A stretch of 10,952 bases of DNA, from positions 1 through 10,952 of the forward strand of contig JAYVOC010000009.1 of the NCBI GenBank assembly GCA_043758125.1. Reading direction: 5' to 3'. The notes below the pieces were generated by a model. It searched no databases and had not been told where the DNA came from. It worked only from the letters and a program-made list of their open reading frames with translations. The translations under genes and the position numbers were made by a program. Shown here piece after piece: positions 1-5,410 of the stretch (the stretch's first letter is position 1; each line of letters starts with the position of its first letter). This DNA is from JANXSD01 sp043758125 (GTDB taxonomy: Bacteria; Bacteroidota; Bacteroidia; AKYH767-A; OLB10).

Positions 1-234
1 TATATATTTATCTGCAACAATTTTATCATCAGCGCAGAAGAAATCGCACTCATCTACAAAAAGCGTTGGGGTATTGAATTGTTGTTTAAAAAGATGAAAA
101 AAAAAATAAAAATAACTGTGTTAATTACGCAATTCATTGTTTTTTTGAAGAGCCTCACACTCACATCCTTGCACTTCGTGCCACGGGATATTTTGCTTTT
201 ATCCTGCAACTCAAGCAAGCATGGCTTGGTCTAA
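1..234 (+). pseudogene. IS4-like transposase, C-terminal remnant (degenerate)
   Basis: Frame 1 is open from the window edge to a TAA at 232-234. Its first 30 or so codons read like the last catalytic block of IS4-family DDE transposases: a segment AEEIALIYKKRWGIELLFKK around positions 34-93, with the family's Y-x(3)-R-W-x-I-E-x-x-F-K signature, where the Glu would be the third acidic catalytic residue. Resemblance stops after an A-rich run at 97-114. The expected continuation (a K-x-F/L-G-x-N-type region and a hydrophobic C-terminus) is absent and the remaining codons are low-complexity, so a frameshift or deletion in the A-run is likely. The upstream part lies outside the window, so it could be a full-length gene with a damaged end or only a fragment. 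The family assignment rests on motif recognition. Confidence 0.6.
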
Positions 235-239
235 AAGCA

Positions 240-273
240 AAACATCCCTTCCCGCAAGCGGGAAAGGATGTTT
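240..273 (-). terminator. Hairpin terminator downstream of tRNA-Cys
   Basis: AAACATCC (240-247) pairs with GGATGTTT (266-273). After one C-A mismatch, TTCCCGC (249-255) pairs with GCGGGAA (258-264), leaving a very short loop. On the minus strand the stem is followed by a T-rich tail (TTTTGCTTTTAG). It lies seven bases past the tRNA 3' end, so it probably ends the tRNA transcript. It may also stop read-through from the transposase remnant. Confidence 0.7.
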
Positions 274-279
274 ATGTTG

Positions 280-350
280 AGGTCGCGAGCGGATTTGAAC
301 CGCTGTACGAGGTTTTGCAGACCTCTGCCTAACCGCTCGGCCACACGACC
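280..350 (-). tRNA. tRNA-Cys (anticodon GCA)
   Basis: The minus strand folds into a full cloverleaf of 71 nt. The acceptor stem is GGTCGTG/CGCGACC with one G-U pair, the D stem is GCC/GGC, and the anticodon stem is GAGGT/ACCTC around the loop CTGCAAA (anticodon at 316-318 on the plus strand). The T arm is AGCGG-TTCAAAT-CCGCT. The discriminator base is U, as expected for tRNA-Cys. The 3' CCA is not encoded; the next bases are CAA. It is a single gene, not part of a tRNA cluster in this window. Confidence 0.96.
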
Positions 351-378
351 ATGTGACAATTTGAAATTTTTACTGGTG

Positions 379-386
379 CAAATGTA
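379..386 (-). promoter_or_regulatory. Bacteroidota -7 promoter element for tRNA-Cys
   Basis: The minus strand carries TACATTTG, an exact match to the Bacteroidota -7 consensus TAnnTTTG, 28 bases upstream of the tRNA 5' end. No clear -33 TTG is seen at the usual distance. Confidence 0.55.
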
Positions 387-527
387 ATAAATCTACCGTT
401 TGAAATAATTTATTCCATATTCGTTTTTTTTTACTTTTCTTATCCTCAAATTGTTTCAGTTGGCGGATAGTTTTTGGCCATTTGTAAGGAATTCAAAATA
501 AATAATTTAATAATGCGTTATCTTTAT

Positions 528-535
528 TACCTTAG
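528..535 (+). promoter_or_regulatory. Possible -7 element for the TerB-like gene
   Basis: TACCTTAG differs from TAnnTTTG at one base and lies 31 bases before the ATG at 567. That gives a short leader and supports this ATG over the upstream in-frame TTG (474) and ATG (513), which would lie before the predicted transcription start. No convincing -33 element is visible. Confidence 0.4.
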
Positions 536-566
536 CTATAAGGATCAATTACAAAAAATTAAAACA

Positions 567-917
567 ATGAATAAGACAGTAGCAGGGTATCACATGTTAA
601 CCATTCTTTCGACAATTGATGGTGATTCCCATATACAAGAGGATAAAGTAGTCCTTCAATACATTAAAGAAAATTTTAAAGAAGCTATTAATCCCGAAAA
701 GGAATTCAATGCTATTCAATCTGTGGATCGGATTGATTACCCCATACATTTCAATAATGCGATGAATGCATTTTATATGGATTCAACAGCAGCGGAAAGA
801 ACTCACTTTCTTGATTTAGCAGTTAAGGTAGTTATCGCTGATCATGAAGTAAGTCATTTTGAAAATCTCTTCTTGAACGAACTCTTTAATGCTTGGGACG
901 CGAATTTTGCACTTTAA
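567..917 (+). CDS. TerB-like small cytoplasmic protein
   Basis: The protein has 116 residues and is all-helical in appearance, with no signal peptide or membrane segment. It resembles the TerB/tellurite-resistance-B superfamily. Its N-terminal half carries a hydrophobic helix, then DGD (18-20) and an acidic start to the next helix. Its C-terminal half carries the parallel pattern AVKVVIADHEVSHFENLFL, giving the two-fold repeat typical of TerB, where the acidic residues bind divalent metal. The biochemical role of stand-alone TerB-like proteins is mostly unknown, and no ter operon genes are nearby, so tellurite resistance should not be inferred. The start at 567 was chosen because homology-like sequence begins there and a plausible -7 element lies at 528-535; the frame is open upstream to a TTG at 474. 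It stands alone between tRNA-Cys (opposite strand) and a bidirectional terminator. Confidence 0.7.
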   Translation: MNKTVAGYHMLTILSTIDGDSHIQEDKVVLQYIKENFKEAINPEKEFNAIQSVDRIDYPIHFNNAMNAFYMDSTAAERTHFLDLAVKVVIADHEVSHFENLFLNELFNAWDANFAL

Positions 918-942
918 TACCAATTATCTTATGAATGCAAAC

Positions 943-976
943 AAAAAATCCGCCATTAAAAGGCGGATTTTTTTTT
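943..976. terminator. Bidirectional rho-independent terminator
   Basis: AAAAAATCCGCC (943-954) pairs with GGCGGATTTTTT (starting at 962) around a 7-base A-rich loop, giving an A-run on one side and a T-run through 976 on the other. It sits between two converging genes, the TerB-like gene ending at 917 and glutaryl-CoA dehydrogenase ending at 995, and can serve both. Confidence 0.9.
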
Positions 977-994
977 AATTATTATATCATATTA

Positions 995-2173
995 TTAAGT
1001 AAATGCATTTAAACCAGTAACATCCATTCCTGTAATTAATAAGTGAATGTCATGAGTCCCTTCATAAGTGATAACGCTTTCAAGATTCATCATGTGGCGC
1101 ATAATTGGATATTCACCTGTGATTCCCATTCCACCTAACATTTGACGAGCTTCTCTTGCAATGGTAATCGCCATATTAACATTATTTCGTTTAGCCATTG
1201 AAATTTGAGCAGGCGTAGCACGATTTTCATTTTTGAGAACACCTAATCGCCAAGTTAACAATTGTGCTTTGGTAATTTCGGTGATCATTTCTGCTAATTT
1301 TTTCTGCTGTAGCTGAAATCCTCCAATAGGACGACCAAATTGAACGCGTTCTTGTGAGTAGCGTAATGCCGTATCATAACAATCCATAGCGGCACCAATT
1401 GCACCCCAAGCAATACCATAGCGAGCTGAATTTAAACATCCTAATGGCCCTTTTAGTCCTTTCACTTCTGGAAATATATTCGACTTTGGAACCTTAACAT
1501 TATCAAAAACGAGTTCTCCAGTAGCGCTAGCACGCAACGACCATTTGCCATGAGTTTCCGGAGTAGTAAACCCTTCCATTCCTCGCTCAACAATTAATCC
1601 GCGGATATCACCATTTTCATCTTTAGCCCAAACAACAGCTAAATGTGCAAACGGAGCATTAGAAATCCACATCTTAGCGCCATTCAAAATAACATGATCA
1701 CCAGCATCTTTATAATTAGTTATCATGCCACTAGGGTTAGAACCATGATCAGGCTCGGTAAGTCCGAAGCAACCAATCATCTCCCCTTTTGCTAAACTTG
1801 GTAGATATTTTCTGCGTTGTTCTTCACTACCATAAGTATAGATAGGATACATCACGAGTGAACTTTGTACAGATGCGGTAGAACGGACTCCTGAGTCTCC
1901 TCGTTCCACTTCTTGCATAATCAAACCGTAAGAGATTTGATCAAGACCGCCACCACCATATTCAGTAGGAATATATGGTCCGAAAGCGCCAATGTCGGCA
2001 AGACCTTTTAAAATTTGCTTTGGAAATTCAGCTCGTTGTGCATAATCTTCAATGATAGGAGAAACCTCTTTTTTAACCCATTCACGAACTGAATTTCTTA
2101 TTAAAAGATGTTCTTCTGTTAAGAGCTCATCTACTTGATAGTAGTCGTGGCCCTGGAAACGGTCTTGTGCCAT
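995..2173 (-). CDS. gcdH: Glutaryl-CoA dehydrogenase (acyl-CoA dehydrogenase family)
   Basis: The 392-residue protein is full length for a bacterial flavin-dependent acyl-CoA dehydrogenase without a targeting peptide. Glutaryl-CoA dehydrogenases oxidise and decarboxylate glutaryl-CoA to crotonyl-CoA in lysine/tryptophan breakdown, passing electrons to electron-transfer flavoprotein. The diagnostic residues are present. GVRSTASVQSSLVM places an Arg at 97, which binds the substrate's distal carboxylate in this subfamily, and TYEGTHDIHLLITG supplies the catalytic base Glu371. The FAD-binding block GCFGLTEPDHGSNPSG lies at about 134-149, LRASATGELVFDNVKVP at about 213-229, and ARQMLGGMGI follows near 342-351. 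Many residues match my memory of human GCDH, including GPxGCLNxARYGIAWG. It has its own promoter and ends at a bidirectional terminator, so it is probably monocistronic. A different short-chain or dicarboxyl acyl-CoA substrate is possible but less likely. Confidence 0.93.
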   Translation of the reverse strand: MAQDRFQGHDYYQVDELLTEEHLLIRNSVREWVKKEVSPIIEDYAQRAEFPKQILKGLADIGAFGPYIPTEYGGGGLDQISYGLIMQEVERGDSGVRSTASVQSSLVMYPIYTYGSEEQRRKYLPSLAKGEMIGCFGLTEPDHGSNPSGMITNYKDAGDHVILNGAKMWISNAPFAHLAVVWAKDENGDIRGLIVERGMEGFTTPETHGKWSLRASATGELVFDNVKVPKSNIFPEVKGLKGPLGCLNSARYGIAWGAIGAAMDCYDTALRYSQERVQFGRPIGGFQLQQKKLAEMITEITKAQLLTWRLGVLKNENRATPAQISMAKRNNVNMAITIAREARQMLGGMGITGEYPIMRHMMNLESVITYEGTHDIHLLITGMDVTGLNAFT

Positions 2174-2227
2174 AGTATTTTATTAATCGCGAAGAATCTA
2201 TTACTATTCGTTCATTTTCTTGCCGCG

Positions 2228-2235
2228 CAAAGGTA
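2228..2235 (-). promoter_or_regulatory. gcdH: Bacteroidota -7 promoter element for gcdH
   Basis: The minus strand reads TACCTTTG, an exact TAnnTTTG match, 54 bases upstream of the gcdH ATG. No good -33 TTG is found 19 or so bases before it. The same intergenic stretch (2174-2413) otherwise holds only the 3' hairpin of the next gene and a duplicated AAATTAGTGT (2346-2355 and 2402-2411). Confidence 0.55.
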
Positions 2236-2380
2236 AGGAATCAGTGTTGAACGAGGAAGGATTTTTACTCTTCAAGTGATTAATGTAACTAACATTCGAA
2301 AATGATGAAAGTTTTGGAGGATTGAAATCAATAATGTCTAATTATAAATTAGTGTACAAGTAATTTCAGAAAGCTACTAC

Positions 2381-2412
2381 AACACTATGTTTCTTAAAAA
2401 CAAATTAGTGTT
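2381..2412 (-). terminator. Possible hairpin after the thioredoxin-like lipoprotein gene
   Basis: AACACTATGTTT (2381-2392) can pair with AAACA and TAGTGTT (ending at 2412), with a 3-base AAT bulge in the right arm. It begins directly after the stop codon at 2414. There is no T-run after it on the minus strand, so it is at best a weak terminator or an mRNA-stabilising 3' stem. Confidence 0.3.
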
Positions 2413-2413
2413 C

Positions 2414-3052
2414 TTATTTACTGGGAAAATGTGCTTCATAACTTGCCCTTGCTTTTGTACGTTTTGTAAAACCAAAATAATTGGCTGGAAAATCGCAATT
2501 TAAAAATAGCACGTTAATAGTACAATCTTTCTTTTGCTTTTGAATAACAGCGTACCACTTATGCAAATCTTCATTATGTTTTGCATAATTAACGGCCCAA
2601 AAAATAATGATTGTTAAATCTGCTGATTTATTAATTTGTGTGGTATTTGAAACAGATAATGGCTTTAACAAATTTAATACTTTTTGCATTGGAATTGTCG
2701 AATCGATTGAGATTGCTGTTCGATTACATATTCCATTTAAGTAATTTTCAACAGGACCAGGGCATGTTTTTTTTTCTGCAAATTGAAGTAAGTAACCCTC
2801 TTTATTGAAAGTTAATATTTTTCCAAACTTGTCATTTAGGGACAATATTTTAAAGAATGATAAACTATCTTTTGCGATATATGCTAAATTGGAATCAATG
2901 GAATCTTTCACCATAAAAGTATTCAAACTTTGTTCTGTTTCGAAGTAAGGAGATTTAAATCCTTGTGAAATATAATACAATTTCGCACATGAAAAATTAA
3001 TAAACAGTAACGACGAAAGAAATAAAATTACATTTTTTTTGGTGAAGCGCAT
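2414..3052 (-). CDS. Probable lipoprotein with a degenerate thioredoxin-like domain
   Basis: I do not recognise a named family. The 212-residue protein starts with basic residues, a hydrophobic stretch (about 8-20) and FSC with Cys22, which suggests a lipoprotein signal, although Asn19 at the -3 position is not a good lipobox. Residues 30-130 hold a variable region with two cysteines (97 and 109). From about 143 the sequence ADLTIIIFWAVNYAKHNEDL, followed by INVLFLNCD, follows the beta-strand/FWATWCxxC/helix/strand plan of TlpA-like thioredoxins. Asn155, Tyr156 and His159 stand where Trp and the two catalytic Cys would be, so a redox role through CxxC is excluded. The family's C-terminal beta-beta-alpha part with the cis-proline is not seen, and the protein may be short. 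It is the last gene of the leftward cluster, 74 bases after the second paralog gene. The fold is inferred from pattern only. Confidence 0.6.
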   Translation of the reverse strand: MRFTKKNVILFLSSLLFINFSCAKLYYISQGFKSPYFETEQSLNTFMVKDSIDSNLAYIAKDSLSFFKILSLNDKFGKILTFNKEGYLLQFAEKKTCPGPVENYLNGICNRTAISIDSTIPMQKVLNLLKPLSVSNTTQINKSADLTIIIFWAVNYAKHNEDLHKWYAVIQKQKKDCTINVLFLNCDFPANYFGFTKRTKARASYEAHFPSK

Positions 3053-3083
3053 GGTTAAGATTTTAAGAAATTATTTTTTAGAA

Positions 3084-3120
3084 ATTGCAGGGAGTAATCA
3101 AAAATTAACTCCCTGCAAAT
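3084..3120 (-). terminator. Hairpin after paralog A
   Basis: TTGCAGGGAGT (3085-3095) pairs with ACTCCCTGCAA (3108-3118). The minus-strand sequence after it is A/T-rich without a clean T-run, so partial rather than full termination is plausible. It starts about 7 bases after the stop of the upstream gene (3127). Confidence 0.55.
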
Positions 3121-3126
3121 ATAATT

Positions 3127-3588
3127 TTATTTTAGTGATAATAAAATTCTGTAGCCACCTTCTATTTTTGAAATAGGATACTGACCCGTTTGAATGCGTG
3201 AGTCTGATGGAGCCCTCAAATTTTCCAGTGTTTCCCCATCTAAACTTAACGCAATATCCAATGGCAACAAATGAAATGTGACTAGCTCATGAATTAATTG
3301 ATCACCCATTTCATTTTCCATCATTTCAATAGTTAAAACTCCATCTTCGTATGAAGCAAAACCCCCAGCACTAGGATATGGGAATTCTTTATTGCCATAA
3401 GGGTCGCTGGTAATGTTACAAATACCATTCATGCGATTACAGTTAGGTTCTCGTCCGTAATCTATGTAGATGTGAATTTTCGGTGGTCGTAATGATGTTT
3501 TATTAATTGAAACTGTGCAAGCATCAATCTTAGAAAATGGAATTAGAGCAAATGCTGTAAACAAAATAAAGAGGATATTTTTTTTCAT
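3127..3588 (-). CDS. Small exported protein of unknown function, tandem paralog A
   Basis: This 153-residue protein has a clear signal peptide (MKKN, then a hydrophobic core to about residue 18). Cleavage is probably before Cys24; IDAC could also be read as a poor lipobox, so soluble or lipid-anchored are both open. It is homologous to the next gene upstream (3713-4177). Shared features, in order, are PxxIHI (36-40), a C-x6-C pair ending in GIC (Cys50 and Cys57), an ASYEDG/ATYDRG segment followed by LTIEM (85-89), a D-x-L/LPLD region, L-x-x-L-x-APSD (126-129) and IQ-x-G, ending in a beta-like I-x-L-x-L-K. I know similar small Bacteroidota proteins with an IHI...GIC pattern, but they have no assigned function. 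The C-x6-C pair probably forms a disulfide after export. No promoter is obvious in the 124 bases upstream, so read-through from paralog B past the hairpin is likely. Confidence 0.85.
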   Translation of the reverse strand: MKKNILFILFTAFALIPFSKIDACTVSINKTSLRPPKIHIYIDYGREPNCNRMNGICNITSDPYGNKEFPYPSAGGFASYEDGVLTIEMMENEMGDQLIHELVTFHLLPLDIALSLDGETLENLRAPSDSRIQTGQYPISKIEGGYRILLSLK

Positions 3589-3667
3589 AGTTTTATAGAG
3601 ATATGGAATATGATATTAACATAATTCGATTAAAGAATTCTAGAAATAATAAATTGATTATTTATCA

Positions 3668-3707
3668 ATGGTCGCAAGAAGTAGCATACACTACCTCTTG
3701 CGACCAT
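3668..3707 (-). terminator. Long perfect-stem hairpin between paralogs B and A
   Basis: ATGGTCGCAAGA (3668-3679) pairs perfectly with TCTTGCGACCAT (3696-3707). After one A-C mismatch GTAG pairs with CTAC around a 6-base loop. The stem lies 6 bases past the stop of paralog B. The minus-strand continuation (TTGATAAATAATC) has few consecutive T, so it may act as a partial terminator or as a 3' stabiliser that sets the B:A expression ratio. Confidence 0.65.
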
Positions 3708-3712
3708 AAATA

Positions 3713-4177
3713 TTATTTCAAAATAAAAATTAATTTTATTTTTTCACCATCTTTAATAACTTGGCTTTTACCAGCCTGAATATTTGCATCGGACGGGGCT
3801 CCTAAAGATTTCAAAAGAGGAGGGTCTAATGGTAATGGTGTATCAATTGGGAAGGATGTAATTTTATTAAAATCAGACATTAATTCATCACTCATATCAG
3901 TATATAATATTTCAATTATTAATGAACCCCTATCATAAGTTGCAATCCCATTACAATTTAATCCTATTGCTGCTTTCCCTAATATTACACCACCAGTCAT
4001 TCTACAAATTCCTGGAAAATTTGCGCATTCACTTCTAGGAGATGCAACTGTAAAATTTATATGTATTTGAATTGGCTTGATAATACTTTTTGTTGATTTT
4101 ACTTCTAATTCATTTGCAAAAGTTGTTGATGTTGCCGCGAATAATGCGAGCATGATAAAAAGGATGTTCTTTTTCAT
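3713..4177 (-). CDS. Small exported protein of unknown function, tandem paralog B
   Basis: This 154-residue protein starts with a classical signal peptide (MKKNILFIML and on to TTFA, cleavage probably after Ala21, before NELEV). It is a paralog of the downstream gene, sharing IQIHI (36-40), Cys51 and Cys58 (C-x6-C ending in GIC), an aromatic-acidic-Gly-x-L-I-I-E strand near 81-89, LPLD (115-118), L-x-x-L-x-APSD (127-130), IQAG and a C-terminal KLIFILK. An additional Cys75 is not present in paralog A. The first codons of both genes are close at the DNA level as well. It is the first gene of the likely paralog pair and lies 348 bases after the Omp28-like gene. That gap holds a terminator and several inverted repeats, so B is probably driven by its own promoter. 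Function unknown. Confidence 0.85.
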   Translation of the reverse strand: MKKNILFIMLALFAATSTTFANELEVKSTKSIIKPIQIHINFTVASPRSECANFPGICRMTGGVILGKAAIGLNCNGIATYDRGSLIIEILYTDMSDELMSDFNKITSFPIDTPLPLDPPLLKSLGAPSDANIQAGKSQVIKDGEKIKLIFILK

Positions 4178-4275
4178 TTTATTTTTTTTAGTTGTTAGAA
4201 TTTAATTCAACTACTACGCAGTTGTATGCTGTTTCTCTAATACTTTTAAAGTTTTAAAGTCCGTTGGTAAATTTT

Positions 4276-4292
4276 AAGGTGTATTACACCTT
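4276..4292. promoter_or_regulatory. 17-base palindrome upstream of paralog B, possible operator
   Basis: AAGGTGTA-T-TACACCTT is a perfect inverted repeat around a single central base, about 100 bases upstream of the paralog B start. The lack of a loop makes an RNA hairpin poor and a dimeric-regulator site more plausible. Chance occurrence is possible. Confidence 0.3.
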
Positions 4293-4429
4293 CGCTTTAG
4301 TTCATAAAGTTGCATACAATTTTTTTTTATTAATAGTAACATTAATTTTTTTGAAGTATTGTTTTTTTCACTGAATACTTGACGAAAATAGTTTGTAAAA
4401 AAAGAGCTAGTTATTTGTAATTGCTTAAC

Positions 4430-4451
4430 AATTAACAATGAATTGTTAATT
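4430..4451. repeat. 22-base AT-rich palindrome downstream of the Omp28 terminator
   Basis: AATTAACAAT (4430-4439) and ATTGTTAATT (4442-4451) form a perfect inverted repeat with a two-base centre. A further TTAACAA at 4425-4431 precedes it. It overlaps the sequence just past the terminator tail in the minus direction. It could be an operator for the next gene, an additional terminator stem, or simple AT-rich sequence. Confidence 0.3.
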
Positions 4452-4464
4452 AAAAAAAATAAAA

Positions 4465-4493
4465 ATGCCAGACAATTTAATTTTGTCTGGCAT
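4465..4493 (-). terminator. Terminator of the thioredoxin/DUF6029/Omp28 operon
   Basis: ATGCCAGACAA (4465-4475) pairs perfectly with TTGTCTGGCAT (4483-4493) around a 7-base loop. On the minus strand it is followed directly by a long T-rich tract, the complement of the A-run at 4452-4464. It lies 33 bases past the Omp28-like stop codon and is the best leftward terminator in the cluster. Confidence 0.88.
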
Positions 4494-4513
4494 AAAATAA
4501 GAAGTAAAATATT

Positions 4514-4539
4514 TTAATTAATTAATTAATTAATTAATT
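4514..4539. repeat. Tetranucleotide microsatellite (TTAA, 6.5 units)
   Basis: Six and a half uninterrupted copies of TTAA cover the last codons and the stop (4526-4528) of the Omp28-like gene. Because TTAA repeats contain a stop in every frame within 12 bases, unit gain or loss would not change the encoded C-terminus. Confidence 0.8.
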
Positions 4540-5365
4540 TTTTTTCTTCTACTTGAATCACTTCTTTGGTGTTGTCATTAATAAGTATAGCATATATATA
4601 CACTTGATTTGGGTTGATGTCAGTACGCATTAGTTTAGCACTATACGTTTTAGACAACAATTGACCTGCTGACATTGTACCTTGGCTTTGTCCAAAGCTA
4701 CCATTCAGCGACCCACGTAAAACATGTCGATGTGTATAAAACTGTACATCTAATGTGCCATCTTTTTGCCAATTTACAATACTATCTTCTACAACAAATA
4801 CACAAATGCTAACTGGATCAGTTAAGGCATTAATTGCTCTAATATCTATGTTGCTAGTAACAGTACTATCAGATGCATTAAATGAATTATTTATTTTTAA
4901 AGAAGCGTTAGCTACTTTGGATAGTTGAGCAGTAATAGCTGGCTCCCATGAAGGCCAATCCAAATCAATTGTTCCACCACCAATAATTGTTCTATTAATG
5001 ATTCCTTTAGGATATGTTGAGCCTATTCCAAATGCTGTAGTAATATCATCACCAACAGGAGTTCTAAAATCATACGCAAACGATCCATTTGCATGCGGTT
5101 GTGGCTTTGCGAAAAATCCTGAGTGTATTGACAGTACAATCAATCGACTTCCAAACTGACCTTGTAAACGCAATGCTTCTGCATGAGCTTGGGGACAGGC
5201 TACACAAGTATGTCCTGTATAGTCTTCTAATAATATATTCCGCACAATAGAATCCTGACTAGTAGTATCAATAGTACTAACAATTCCATAAGGGCTTTCA
5301 ATTTTATCACAACTATTAAATAGAAATGCAGCTGATGTAAATACTATTAAAATTATTTTTTTCAT
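4526..5365 (-). CDS. Omp28-like lipoprotein with thioredoxin-type CxxC
   Basis: The 279-residue protein carries a lipoprotein-type signal (MKKI, hydrophobic core, LFNSC with Cys19), so an outer-membrane or surface lipid anchor is expected. Residues 43-130 match the start of the Omp28 family, known from the Porphyromonas gingivalis outer-membrane protein. The core is ILLEDYTGHTCVACPQAHAE with Cys54-x-x-Cys57, then a strand LIVLSIHSGFF, and STYPKGIINR with a probable cis-Pro119. The fold is thus thioredoxin-like with an intact CxxC, which suggests redox activity or metal binding at the cell surface. The C-terminal half (about 135-279) looks like a beta-sandwich, typical of this family, with the pattern VSICVFVVEDSI followed by HRHVLRG. 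It is the third gene of the likely operon, 45 bases after the barrel gene and closed by the terminator at 4465-4493. The family's biochemical role is not established. Confidence 0.85.
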   Translation of the reverse strand: MKKIILIVFTSAAFLFNSCDKIESPYGIVSTIDTTSQDSIVRNILLEDYTGHTCVACPQAHAEALRLQGQFGSRLIVLSIHSGFFAKPQPHANGSFAYDFRTPVGDDITTAFGIGSTYPKGIINRTIIGGGTIDLDWPSWEPAITAQLSKVANASLKINNSFNASDSTVTSNIDIRAINALTDPVSICVFVVEDSIVNWQKDGTLDVQFYTHRHVLRGSLNGSFGQSQGTMSAGQLLSKTYSAKLMRTDINPNQVYIYAILINDNTKEVIQVEEKKLIN

Positions 5366-5410
5366 TTTCTTGATTTAACGTTACTAAGTTATGAAAGATA
5401 AAACTACTTA

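Larger units (their letters stand above)
4178..4464 (-). promoter_or_regulatory. Gene-free upstream region of paralog B
   Basis: No open frame of useful length is seen. On the minus strand, upstream of the ATG at 4177, it holds an A-rich run directly before the start, a tandem pair of TTTTAAAG at 4244-4251 and 4252-4259, a 17-base palindrome at 4276-4292, a distant inverted pair of TTGTATGC/GCATACAA near 4221 and 4311, a T-run at 4321-4327 and a 22-base palindrome at 4430-4451. I do not find a convincing TAnnTTTG -7 element, so the promoter cannot be placed. Confidence 0.35.

Noticed and set aside
154..330. Second open frame (LRATGYFAFILQLKQAW and on) as a transposase continuation
   Set aside because: It runs into the antisense of the terminator and tRNA-Cys and does not match the known C-terminal end of IS4-family transposases.
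474..566. N-terminal extension of the TerB-like protein from TTG 474 or ATG 513
   Set aside because: The extension does not look like TerB sequence and contains the likely -7 element (528-535); ATG 567 is the better start.
4514..4539. TTAA microsatellite as a phase-variation switch for the Omp28-like gene
   Set aside because: It sits at the very end of the gene and carries stops in all frames, so change in unit number would leave the protein essentially unchanged.
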